Part shown: positions 8,273-16,252 of the stretch, piece by piece
Layout: every line of letters starts with the position of its first letter
Position numbering within the stretch: position 1 is the stretch's first letter
DNA from: JBBDXA01 sp040902585
GTDB lineage: Bacteria; Planctomycetota; Phycisphaerae; Phycisphaerales; Phycisphaeraceae
DNA: 17,880 nucleotides
Direction: 5' to 3'
Assembly: GCA_040902585.1 (NCBI GenBank)
Contig: JBBDXA010000194.1
Span: 1 to 17,880 of the forward strand
Made by a program: the position numbers and the translations under genes
Notes under the pieces: generated by a model
Databases searched by the model: none
Told to the model about the DNA's origin: nothing
Seen by the model: only the letters and a program-made list of their open reading frames with translations

Positions 8273-8365
8273 GGGCATACATTACAGTGCCATCGAGAAC
8301 AAGAACTGTGTTTTGCTTGGCGTTGACCCATCTGATTCGCATGTCTGACCACATGAGGGCGCGTG

Positions 8366-9691
8366 ATGCTTCCATTCCTGACCGCTTACGATCCGCTGGG
8401 AGGAAGCTCGGGGAGCATCGACCCACTCGGAGCGCTTCAAACCTACGGCTCACTCGCCGATTTGTTTTTGCCAGGAGTGACAACCATCACCACCCGGTCA
8501 CGCTATCTGTCCATGCTGTGTGCTGCTCTTGCCAACGTGGAACGGCACCGTCGGATGTTGCCGGGGGCGTCAGGGTTGTCGCAGCGCCGTAAAGCCGTCG
8601 AGCCTTATGAACGCCTATGGGCTCTGGCGTGCGTTGCGGCACGTACAACCCTTAACGATGGTGCGGCCGACGGATTGCGTGGCATCACCTACGCGGAGAA
8701 GAGTTACCGCTATTTCGAGTCCACCGGCAAGAAGGTGAACTGCGACTTCCCGCTCTTGAAGTACCAGTCCAGAACCGGAGCGGTTGGAACTTACTGGACG
8801 ACGATGGTGAGCGGGCAACTTGTTGACGCTGACTGTGGAGCGTTGACCGTCGATGGAAAGGAACTCGCTGAACATTTTCCCGAACTGCCTTTGGCTATCA
8901 AAGACCGGGCAAAACTCGCGGATCCAGATCTCGCCCATCGTGTTTCATTGCCGTTTGAAGACCTTGTGGCGTGGAGCAAGGAGTGTCATCTGCAAGGCGC
9001 GAGGCGCGATGAACGAAAACAATTGGGCGAGGTCCTCACTGCCGATGATCGTCGAGAGCTCGTCAGTCGGGCACTTGGGATGATGACGGGCCAGATTCCA
9101 GAAGTGTGGAACACGGTTGCACTGAATCAGCTGCGCAAGTTCTTGATGGACATCCCACGAGCAGTCGAACGAGGTCTGCCGGTAATCATCAATGCCATCG
9201 TCGTCACTGAGCAGTTTCACGAGGCCGTCCTGCGGGCGTTTGAGACGCTCTTATGGTGGGGAACACAAAACGCCGGCAAGCCAATTGTCGACCTGCTCAC
9301 AGACAGTGATTTTCGCAGAACGACGGCCTTGTGCCGGGACACATCATCAGCGTTGCGTGCATTTCGTGAACGGTGTGAACGACTCGATGTTCGTGATGCC
9401 GTCGAAAGCATGGCGGGTTTTTGCTTCCAGATCGACCGTTGCCGCTCCGAACGCGAGCTTGTGACTGAGTTGCTGGATCGGCATCATCGTGTCCAGTTGG
9501 GAAAAGTAAACGGGGGAGTACCAAAGCGCGATTGGATTGGCTGGGATAGCACGGGGCTGTTGCGTCCTTCTCCAAATTTCCAAAGGAAAGATCGTCCCGG
9601 ACTCGCCGCCGGCTTATCACTGACCCATCCTTTTCGGTTGGAGCCGTTTGTCGGCATGCTCCGTGAAAACCGCGTGCTTCCTCAGAATTGA
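8366..9691 (+). CDS. DUF6361-like protein, first gene of the PLD-helicase operon
   Basis: The ATG at 8366 sits 6 bases after AGGG (8356-8359); the GTG at 8363 would be too close. The protein has 441 residues and is soluble, with no signal peptide. Near the N-terminus, residues 29-49 contain SLADLFLPGVTTITTRSRYLSML. This resembles the conserved 'LFPGTSTIQTRARYFLFVPW' type segment that I associate with DUF6361 proteins. The rest is mostly helical, with the pattern LTHPFRLEPF near the end. The molecular function of DUF6361 is not known to me. Proteins of this type occur beside PLD-domain nucleases and helicases in defence islands, and here it is followed 24 bases later by exactly those genes, so it is probably an accessory or recognition subunit. 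The family call rests on one segment and on context. Confidence 0.75.
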   Translation: MLPFLTAYDPLGGSSGSIDPLGALQTYGSLADLFLPGVTTITTRSRYLSMLCAALANVERHRRMLPGASGLSQRRKAVEPYERLWALACVAARTTLNDGAADGLRGITYAEKSYRYFESTGKKVNCDFPLLKYQSRTGAVGTYWTTMVSGQLVDADCGALTVDGKELAEHFPELPLAIKDRAKLADPDLAHRVSLPFEDLVAWSKECHLQGARRDERKQLGEVLTADDRRELVSRALGMMTGQIPEVWNTVALNQLRKFLMDIPRAVERGLPVIINAIVVTEQFHEAVLRAFETLLWWGTQNAGKPIVDLLTDSDFRRTTALCRDTSSALRAFRERCERLDVRDAVESMAGFCFQIDRCRSERELVTELLDRHHRVQLGKVNGGVPKRDWIGWDSTGLLRPSPNFQRKDRPGLAAGLSLTHPFRLEPFVGMLRENRVLPQN

Positions 9692-9715
9692 TCAGATACC
9701 GGAGTCAATTGAACC

Positions 9716-11878
9716 GTGGAACGAACGAACCGCCTCTTAGATTGCTACCTGCCGCCCGGCGAGGGATTCGTACTCGAATCGCTGGTTGCGACGACCTACC
9801 AGGTCGATTTCGAGTTCGTCGAGGAAGACCTTTTGGCTGTCGCCTTCGGCGTGCGTTCCCCAGTTAGCCGACACTGGGCATTTCGTTCCGAGCTGGAGCG
9901 CAAACTGCAAAAGGCCGAGGTAACGGTGATGTATGACCTGGGCGGTTGCGGCAAGCGGGCTCGCTTGTCGCCTCGCATCGACGCCATTCCCATCGTCTCG
10001 CGCAAGTTGCACTCCAAGATCTCACTGCTGATGTGGGTGCGTGAGAGCGGCGCGGAAAAGGACAAGACGGAACGCCGAATGCGGCTGATCGTCGGATCAG
10101 CAAACCTCACGCGCCAGGGATTCCGCCACAACTACGAATGTGTTGCGTCGGTGGACTTTGGAGGAAGGAACACTTCCCCTCGATTGCTGCTTACGGTGGC
10201 CATTGGGCTTGTTAAGCAAATCGCCGCAGAAACCAATGTCACACAACTTGCACGTCAGCTTGCAGCGTTCACGAAGCAAACGGCCCTCCTGCCTGTTGGA
10301 GCCACTGAGGCGGAGGATCCCGTAGCCTTGGTCGCCGCCTCAGACGTTGTTCAGATCGTTCGTGACTCGTGGACCGCAATCTCCGCAAAGGCTCCAGAGA
10401 CCGTGACCGTGGTGTCGCCGTTCTGGCCGGAAGGCAGTTCGGCCGCTGAGGCCCTTGCAGGACTTTTCCGGCAGTTGGGTCCACCAAAGAACATGGAACT
10501 GGTCTGTCGGGGTGAAAGGTCGGCCGATGGCAAAGAGTGGCTGCCTGTGTTCGACAGCGCTTTGGCGATCGAGATCAAGAAACGGCTTGGCACCGGTCTT
10601 TGCCTTCGGGCCGCACTGCCCGGTAGCGCACTCCAAGACTCGTCCCCGCCCGCGGTCGACATCGGTGATGAAACGGAGGAGGAGGCATTCAAGAATAGCT
10701 TGGGATCTGGGAGCAACGTCTCTTCAGATATCCAGCGAGCCCTGCATGCGAAGATGATTCTTTTGGACGGAACTGAGGGCAGCGTGATCTACACGGGGTC
10801 TTCCAATTGCACACGCCGCGGGCTGAGCCTCGGTGGTCCCTCGAACTTTGAAGCCGGCTTCGTGTACCGACTTTCGCCGAGCCAAAGGAAGCGACTTACC
10901 GGCTTGTTGGAGTTTGCTGGTCCGGCCATCGAGGTTCATGCCAACAGCGCACCGGCAACGGTGCATCCAACCGATGAAGATGAATCTGTCGTCCCAATTT
11001 TTCTTGCGGAGGTGATCGCCACCGGAACGATCGTTACGGTTCGGTTTCGAGATGTCGTTCCTTCCGACCTTGTGCTCCTAATGCCCATTCCAGCGAAGTC
11101 TGAGGATGCAGGGTTCTGGCTCTTGTATCAGCCGGATGCACAGAGACAAGGTCAACCTGAGACCATCACCACTGACCTGATTTCCTGCGACAGGTGCGAC
11201 GACACACTGCGGCGTCTTCCTACAGAATCGGCCAGCCAGCAGGCTCAGCCCAACGTATTTATCGAGGCTCGTTGGCACGGTCATTCGGCGAACTATCCCG
11301 TCAGGTTTGATGACAAGACGCAGCTTCCGTTAATACTCATGGGACGAAAGCCCACCGAGGGCGAGCTGATTGAGTATTTTCTCTTCGGTAAGGAACCCGA
11401 TGAATGGGACGACGGAGGTGGCTCTTCAGGCGACGGTTCGCCCGGACCAAAGCCCGACGCCCCGATTGATACCAGGAGAATCCTTGCCTACTTCATTCGC
11501 CGCTTTGTCCAGGCGATACCCGGCATAGAGGCCGAAATTCACCGTGCCTGCTATTCCTTTTCGTCACTCGATGCTGTGCTGCGAGGCCCTACAAGTCCAC
11601 TGGAATTGGCAGAGCGGGCCTTTGCCAGTCTCACTCGACCACCTTCCAACTATGAGCCGCTGAAAACTCCTACGGCCGTGGGATTTCAATTTCCGGAGAT
11701 ACTCGCCGCGCTGACTCGTTGTCAGGCCGCCGCCGTCGATTCCGAATTGCATGAGTGCTTCACACCAGTGATCACCCGTTGCCGGGAGTTGTTGGACACG
11801 CTTGCCTCTCGGTACGAAGAACTGCAAACCGAAGGGTTTTGTCTCTATCGTGCACGCATTCTCGGAGATGCAAATTGA
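9716..11878 (+). CDS. Phospholipase D-family (HKD) nuclease-like protein
   Basis: The GTG at 9716 is preceded by GGAG (9701-9704). The product has 720 residues. It carries two HKD-type half sites: KLHSK (His99, Lys101) with GSANLT (127-132), and LHAKMILLD (His344, Lys346, Asp351) with GSSN (361-364). The second site matches HxKx4D fully; in the first the Asp position is Met. The spacing is that of a single-chain double-HKD enzyme such as PLD-type nucleases. Around residues 563-582 a glycine/proline/aspartate-rich linker separates a C-terminal helical domain. There is no secretion signal, so it acts in the cytoplasm. It lies between the DUF6361-like gene and a large helicase whose start overlaps its stop. 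A phosphodiesterase acting on DNA delivered by the helicase is the likely role. Lipid hydrolysis is unlikely. Confidence 0.85.
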   Translation: MERTNRLLDCYLPPGEGFVLESLVATTYQVDFEFVEEDLLAVAFGVRSPVSRHWAFRSELERKLQKAEVTVMYDLGGCGKRARLSPRIDAIPIVSRKLHSKISLLMWVRESGAEKDKTERRMRLIVGSANLTRQGFRHNYECVASVDFGGRNTSPRLLLTVAIGLVKQIAAETNVTQLARQLAAFTKQTALLPVGATEAEDPVALVAASDVVQIVRDSWTAISAKAPETVTVVSPFWPEGSSAAEALAGLFRQLGPPKNMELVCRGERSADGKEWLPVFDSALAIEIKKRLGTGLCLRAALPGSALQDSSPPAVDIGDETEEEAFKNSLGSGSNVSSDIQRALHAKMILLDGTEGSVIYTGSSNCTRRGLSLGGPSNFEAGFVYRLSPSQRKRLTGLLEFAGPAIEVHANSAPATVHPTDEDESVVPIFLAEVIATGTIVTVRFRDVVPSDLVLLMPIPAKSEDAGFWLLYQPDAQRQGQPETITTDLISCDRCDDTLRRLPTESASQQAQPNVFIEARWHGHSANYPVRFDDKTQLPLILMGRKPTEGELIEYFLFGKEPDEWDDGGGSSGDGSPGPKPDAPIDTRRILAYFIRRFVQAIPGIEAEIHRACYSFSSLDAVLRGPTSPLELAERAFASLTRPPSNYEPLKTPTAVGFQFPEILAALTRCQAAAVDSELHECFTPVITRCRELLDTLASRYEELQTEGFCLYRARILGDAN
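11864..11878 (+). promoter_or_regulatory. Ribosome binding site and TTG start coupled to the PLD stop
   Basis: GGAG at 11864-11867 lies 7 bases before TTG at 11875, and the TTG shares two bases with the TGA stop of the PLD gene (TTGA). The frame is open for 40 codons further upstream, but those codons lie inside the PLD coding region, so TTG is the better start. Translational coupling would hold the helicase and nuclease near equal amounts. Confidence 0.6.
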
Positions 11879-14800
11879 AACCATCTCCAGAAATCGACCT
11901 CGGTCGCTCATTGCGTCAAGTCTTTGGCGGTAGTGATGTCTTCTCTCATCAGATCGCGCATGATTGTGCACGACAAACGGAGACAGCCCACGCCATTCTT
12001 CGGCAGTTTTTTGGTGTAAAGACGCACGAACGACGTGAGCTGATGATCCTCGCTGACGAAGTTGGCTTGGGGAAAACCTACGTGGGACTCGCGACTGCTG
12101 TTTCGATGTTGGACGCGATCCGTCGTGGCGAATGCCCCGATGGGCTTCCCGCAAACAAGCCCGTGGTAATGGTTCTGACACCGACGAATGATGCCTTGTT
12201 CAACAAGTGGATGCGCGAAGCTGAAGCATTCAGAAAAGACTGTGCCAGGCATGACGGCGGACTGGATTGGCTACAGATTCGCTCTCCGATCGAGAACAGC
12301 AGCAAGTCCGGCAACGTGGTGAATCTGACGCAGAAAATCCGTGAAGCCACACGTTCCAAGCCCATGCTGCTCATTGCCAAGCAGAGCGTTTTCGGCGCAG
12401 CGCTCCATGATCGCGACCTGTGGAGAAGGCGGGGATTGGCGGCACTCTTCCGTCACTTGCACACTCCCCCGGACATCCGCCGTTACTGGTGCCGGAAGGG
12501 CAAGGTCTTCGACAACTTCGGCATCCCAGAGCTGAATGAGTTGCTCGATCTGAGGAGTTCCGCCCCTTTGTGGGACGATCCTATTTCCACCGATCTGGCA
12601 GGTGCCTTCTCTCGGGCGCTGAGCAGCTACCCGCATGTCACCGATCGTTTGGCAACTGCTTTGACTGGGACGGATGGAAGGACACTTTCAAGGCTACTCG
12701 ATGACCTGGCCCGATATGCGTTGGTGTCAGACTGGCCACAGTTGTCCCTTGTCATGATCGACGAAATTCACGGGCTGAAGAATCAGGTTCAGTCCAGACG
12801 CTACTTCGAGGCGTTTGCTGCGGGGAAGGTTTGTCGTCTACTTGGCCTGTCGGCCACCCCGTTTCAACTGCGCCATGATGAATTGTTGAGCCTACTGAAG
12901 CTCCGCTGTGTGCTGTCCTTGCCCAGTCAGCGCGTTGTCGAACTTGACGATGCTGAATCACAACTGCGAAGCGCAATGGAAGCCGCTCGCGATGCCGGGG
13001 AGGCATTTCGTCGACGATGGAAGGCTCTTCAGATCACAGATCAAGGGGGTGTCGCCGAGGCATGGAATGCGATTATGGCGACCGCCGACTCGGATCGGCC
13101 TGCGCTGGCTGGTCAGATTTGTCCGCCACGAGTGAAGCATGCGATCGCTGCCGCAATGGAGCTTGAACGGCGAAACACCTCCTTACGAAGGCACCTGCGC
13201 CCGATTGTCATCCGTCATCAACATCGCCGAGGTTATCGCGAGCACTTTGTAGGAGAAGCGGCCGCATCGAGTAGCAGCCGTGGGAGTTCGGACTTCACCT
13301 GGTTCCCCGGCATTGAGATTCGCGGGAATGACGAACTTCCTCACTACCTAATGATGCGAGCGGTGGCACTCGCCAAGGAGGAGCGAGGTTTGCCGGGACT
13401 GGGGGCTGAACTCACGGGCAGCTACCGACATCTGATTGAAACGTCTGCCGTTTGGAAGAAGCTCGCCACTTCGAGCAATCCAATTCTCCGGTCTTACCGA
13501 GCCATCCTCGATGAGACGATTGGCAAAAGAACTGAAGAGCATGATCCGGATGCTGAACATCGCAAGGTCGATGCAACGGTAAGGCGGGCCTTGGAGTTCT
13601 TCAAGAAGGGCCAGAAGTCCCTCGTGTTCTGTGTGTACACCAAGACGGCCGAGGCCGTCCGTGATCGGCTTGATGCGGCCATCGGCAGCTACCTGGCGGA
13701 GGTTCGTGAAAGCGTGTTTGGGGGTGCCTTAGCATTCGACAACTTCCGGAAGCGGTTCTTCAATCGGCGCGAGGCGCTGTTCTCGTTGATTCAGGACCAC
13801 CCGCTGCTCGGCGCAGTTGGAAATGATCGGGTAGGCGTACCTGCGAGTGTGGCGTTGGGTTCGGATCAACTCGAGCAAGTAGGACGCTTGTTGATCGAGC
13901 AGGGGGAGTATTCTGACTCGGACAAGCCAGATCGGCGGCTGCTCCTCGCGGCGACGGAGCACGTTGCTGTGAGATGGTGGAACGGGCATTCTGAAGGAAG
14001 CAAGTGGCTTGAAAAAGTCCTCCAAAACTGTCCTGTACTTCAAGAGCGGATTGCTCAGCCAAGCTGGTTGGAAGCCAGAGAACCACTTTCCCGGAGTGAA
14101 CGGGCAGGCCGCGCAAGAAAAACTGCGGACCCTGAGGCGCGTCATCAAGTTCAAGACCCTCTCGACGCTGAAGAAGACGATGTTGGTAAGCAAACCAACC
14201 AGGGCAAGCACACGAATGAGGATGCCGTTGCGGCTTGGGTACGACGTCTCCGTGAAGATGCGATCGGGGAGGTCGTTGCTCCATACTTTCAACCCGGCCT
14301 GATTGCGGCCATTGACGGCCTTCAACCAATCTTGGCCATGCGCCATCGGGAGATACTGGTTAAGTTCGATCTGGAGACCCGGGCCGTGGCAGGCCAGGTA
14401 TTCCGCCGTATCCTGATGGCTGAAGAATTCTTGCTTCGTTACCTGGCCACGGTTGAAAAGGACAATACAACACGTTGGGCAGGCTATCTTTCGGACCGTT
14501 ACATCAGACCTCTCGACGGACACTTGGAATCCCTGCGAGATCGCGTCAACGCCTATTTGGAAACGCTTGATCGCGCCCGTAAGAACCATGCTCTTCTGGC
14601 CGGCTATCGAGCCGGTGCGGAGAATCGCAACGTTGTCCAGCTCGTAAAGGGCGATACGCAGAATCGGGACCGTTATTTTCTTGGTTTCAACACGCCCTAT
14701 CGCCCGGAGATCCTTGTCTCCACTTCAGTCGGCCAGGAGGGCATCGACCTCCACCGGGAGTGTCGTCACGTGATCCATCACGACTTGTGTTGGAACCCGG

Positions 14801-15183
14801 CGACGATTGAACAACGTACCGGGCGCACAGACCGGATCGGCAGCAAGGTGGAGCGAGAACGGATGGGAGTCGAGCAGGGAGAAGGCCCCACCTTGGAGAT
14901 CGCAGTTCCTTATCTGGCGGCAACGTACGACGAACGGATGTTCGAGGAACTTTATCGACGCGCCCAATTGTTCGAGGTGACTCTCGGAGGCGATATGCGA
15001 ATTGAAGGCCGCATCGACCCGAATCATGCCGACTCTGAACATCGGCGGCGACAGAAAATGGGAATCGGAACTGATGATGAGGATCTCGGCGATGACGGAG
15101 ATGAAGTTGGATCCGTGGATTTGCCTGCCGACATGATTCAGAGGTTGCGAGTGGATCTTTCCGTATGGAAGCGACCCGATTAG
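11875..15183 (+). CDS. Large SNF2/DExH-type helicase of the PLD operon
   Basis: The protein has 1102 residues from TTG 11875. RecA lobe 1: motif I DEVGLGKT (61-68), motif II DEIH (296-299), motif III LGLSATP (323-329). Lobe 2: motif IV LVFCVY (583-588), motif V STSVGQEGIDL (949-959) and motif VI QRTGRTDRIGS (980-990). There are two long insertions. One of about 250 residues separates the lobes and one of about 360 lies between motifs IV and V; the latter includes a charged low-complexity part (RKTADPEARH, EEDD) followed by helices. The acidic C-terminus (DDEDLGDDGDE) is followed by a short tail. It is an ATP-dependent DNA translocase, probably the motor that feeds or positions DNA for the PLD nuclease. 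It differs clearly from the helicase at 2870-5701, so it belongs to a separate system. The class is certain; the specific system is unnamed by me. Confidence 0.87.
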   Translation: MKPSPEIDLGRSLRQVFGGSDVFSHQIAHDCARQTETAHAILRQFFGVKTHERRELMILADEVGLGKTYVGLATAVSMLDAIRRGECPDGLPANKPVVMVLTPTNDALFNKWMREAEAFRKDCARHDGGLDWLQIRSPIENSSKSGNVVNLTQKIREATRSKPMLLIAKQSVFGAALHDRDLWRRRGLAALFRHLHTPPDIRRYWCRKGKVFDNFGIPELNELLDLRSSAPLWDDPISTDLAGAFSRALSSYPHVTDRLATALTGTDGRTLSRLLDDLARYALVSDWPQLSLVMIDEIHGLKNQVQSRRYFEAFAAGKVCRLLGLSATPFQLRHDELLSLLKLRCVLSLPSQRVVELDDAESQLRSAMEAARDAGEAFRRRWKALQITDQGGVAEAWNAIMATADSDRPALAGQICPPRVKHAIAAAMELERRNTSLRRHLRPIVIRHQHRRGYREHFVGEAAASSSSRGSSDFTWFPGIEIRGNDELPHYLMMRAVALAKEERGLPGLGAELTGSYRHLIETSAVWKKLATSSNPILRSYRAILDETIGKRTEEHDPDAEHRKVDATVRRALEFFKKGQKSLVFCVYTKTAEAVRDRLDAAIGSYLAEVRESVFGGALAFDNFRKRFFNRREALFSLIQDHPLLGAVGNDRVGVPASVALGSDQLEQVGRLLIEQGEYSDSDKPDRRLLLAATEHVAVRWWNGHSEGSKWLEKVLQNCPVLQERIAQPSWLEAREPLSRSERAGRARKTADPEARHQVQDPLDAEEDDVGKQTNQGKHTNEDAVAAWVRRLREDAIGEVVAPYFQPGLIAAIDGLQPILAMRHREILVKFDLETRAVAGQVFRRILMAEEFLLRYLATVEKDNTTRWAGYLSDRYIRPLDGHLESLRDRVNAYLETLDRARKNHALLAGYRAGAENRNVVQLVKGDTQNRDRYFLGFNTPYRPEILVSTSVGQEGIDLHRECRHVIHHDLCWNPATIEQRTGRTDRIGSKVERERMGVEQGEGPTLEIAVPYLAATYDERMFEELYRRAQLFEVTLGGDMRIEGRIDPNHADSEHRRRQKMGIGTDDEDLGDDGDEVGSVDLPADMIQRLRVDLSVWKRPD

Positions 15184-15246
15184 TTGAATGAAGGTCAGAA
15201 CCGGGACACTGGCAAAAAATATCGAGCTTCCATTGCGGGCGATTCA

Positions 15247-15264
15247 CTGACAGTGGGCTGTCAG
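15247..15264. promoter_or_regulatory. Palindrome CTGACA-N6-TGTCAG, copy 2, upstream of the PD-(D/E)XK gene
   Basis: CTGACAGTGGGCTGTCAG is a perfect 7+7 inverted repeat with a 4-base centre. It shares CTGACA-N4-GC-TGTCAGG with the copy at 8255-8272. It ends 105 bases before the preferred ATG at 15370, close to the 93 bases separating copy 1 from its gene. The CTGACA half has no convincing -10 box at the usual distance here. A common operator for two transcription units is the simplest reading. Confidence 0.45.
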
Positions 15265-15296
15265 GCGCACAAAGTAGTATGCCTTGAAGATGAGGA

Positions 15297-15357
15297 AGCT
15301 AGTTAGCTGGGGGAAGACTGCCGATCAGCAAGTGTCAAGCGACTGTTCCCGTCGGCA
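15297..15357 (+). promoter_or_regulatory. Further inverted repeats in the leader of the PD-(D/E)XK gene
   Basis: AGCTA-GT-TAGCT (15297-15308) is a compact perfect inverted repeat. TGCCGA (15319-15324) pairs with TCGGCA (15352-15357), and that second arm touches the AAGGA Shine-Dalgarno (15357-15361). If transcribed, this could form a leader hairpin next to the ribosome binding site. The complementarity is seen; any role is inferred. Confidence 0.2.
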
Positions 15358-15369
15358 AGGAAGATGACC

Positions 15370-16197
15370 ATGGGGATGCACGAACAACTTGCCAGTATGC
15401 TGGCTGCATGGAAGGGCAGTTTTCGAGCGTTTGTCCGTCAACTCGACATGCAAGGCACTCCTCATCTCAGCTTCAGCAAAATCACATCAGTCGAATTCTG
15501 TCCCCAGCGATACCTCATGGAATATGTCGAGCGAAGGCGACTCGTGCCCGAGCCGGCATATTTCCGAAAGGGTCGCCTGTTTCACGAACTGGCCGCACGC
15601 ATCTATCGGGCGAATCGACGCCGCCGCGAGCCGAATGTGGGCAACCTGCACACACTTCTCGCCCGCACCACCAAAGGCGAAGATCACGATCACCTGAGCA
15701 ACGCCCTCCAGCTGATCCTTGAGAACGTCTTCGCCGGCTGGGAGGTGGTCGCGGTGGAGGAGCCGTTTGTCCTGGATCTGGGTGAAGAATTGCCGGTGTG
15801 TTTGGGCATCGTCGATCTCATTCTTCGCCGTGAAGATCAGTTCGCGGTCGTCGACCACAAGAGCGGCATGAACTTCGGCAAGCCAGATCCCCTGCAACTT
15901 GTTCTGTACAAGCAGCACGTCGGCCGGCACTTTGACGCCCGCCAATGCCAGACATTCTTCGATGAGTACCGCTGGGTGAATAATCTAAGGCGCATCCGTA
16001 AACCGGCCTTTCAGCGAACGGAGATTCGAGTCCGAGCGAACGCGTGGACATCGACGCTCAAACGGATCGACCGTGCATATCGCAAGATACGGAAGATTGA
16101 GCAGTCGGGCCGGGCCGAAGACGGCGGCCCTTGCTACATGTGCCCATTCAAAAACACCTGCCCGAAGGTATCCGTCAGTTATGGTTCTTGGTATTGA
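15370..16197 (+). CDS. Cas4/RecB-like PD-(D/E)XK nuclease with iron-sulphur cysteines
   Basis: Of three in-frame ATG codons (15364, 15370, 15376), the one at 15370 has the best spacing (8 bases) from AAGGA at 15357-15361, giving 275 residues. Motifs from that start: LSFSKITSVEFCPQRY with Cys44; GRLFHELA with His72; GIVDL with Asp149; VVDHKS with Asp162 and Lys164; LQLVLYKQ with Gln176 and Tyr180; and C-terminal Cys255-x2-Cys258-x5-Cys264. This is the full RecB/Cas4-type PD-(D/E)XK site, including the His-Asp-DxK-QxxxY series, plus four cysteines placed as for a 4Fe-4S cluster. Such enzymes trim or cleave DNA ends. No cas1 or cas2 gene or CRISPR array is nearby, so it is a stand-alone defence nuclease or a partner of the helicase module. 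It lies 186 bases after the helicase, with its own probable control region. Confidence 0.88.
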   Translation: MGMHEQLASMLAAWKGSFRAFVRQLDMQGTPHLSFSKITSVEFCPQRYLMEYVERRRLVPEPAYFRKGRLFHELAARIYRANRRRREPNVGNLHTLLARTTKGEDHDHLSNALQLILENVFAGWEVVAVEEPFVLDLGEELPVCLGIVDLILRREDQFAVVDHKSGMNFGKPDPLQLVLYKQHVGRHFDARQCQTFFDEYRWVNNLRRIRKPAFQRTEIRVRANAWTSTLKRIDRAYRKIRKIEQSGRAEDGGPCYMCPFKNTCPKVSVSYGSWY

Positions 16198-16252
16198 AAT
16201 ACAGTTCCGGATTCCGCAACACTCCTGATTCCCATGGGTGGAGTTTTGTCTC

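Larger units (their letters stand above)
7980..8365. other. 386-base interval between reverse transcriptase and DUF6361-like gene
   Basis: Apart from the doubtful short frame (7976-8206), this interval holds a GC hairpin CCGCG-GCATT-CGCGG (8212-8226) just past that frame's stop, the 18-base palindrome at 8255-8272, and an ACAGT/ACTGT pair (8284-8288 with 8305-8309) followed by TTTT at 8311-8314. It also holds CATGT-CTGACC-ACATG (8340-8355), which ends just before the next gene's AGGG Shine-Dalgarno. No tRNA or insertion sequence end is visible. It most likely carries the promoter and control region of the three-gene operon that follows. Confidence 0.5.

Noticed and set aside
8284..8314. ACAGT/ACTGT pair followed by TTTT as an intrinsic terminator
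   Set aside because: The stem is only five pairs with a 16-base loop and is not GC-rich. It also lies downstream of the likely promoter for the following operon.
7972..8592. Forward frame of 206 codons between the reverse transcriptase and the DUF6361-like gene
   Set aside because: It overlaps the DUF6361-like gene by over 200 bases, is arginine- and glycine-rich as expected of an off-frame read, and has no domain.
13729..14589. Long reverse-strand open frame (286 codons) inside the helicase gene
   Set aside because: It lies wholly opposite a gene with clear helicase motifs, and its own sequence shows no domain. GC-rich genes commonly leave such antisense frames open.
1..15183. DISARM system (methylase, SNF2 helicase and PLD together)
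   Set aside because: The hallmark DrmA helicase and DrmB (DUF1998) proteins are absent, and the PLD gene belongs to a separate operon with its own helicase.
15370..16197. Cas4 of a CRISPR-Cas locus
   Set aside because: No repeat array or other cas gene is visible anywhere in the window.
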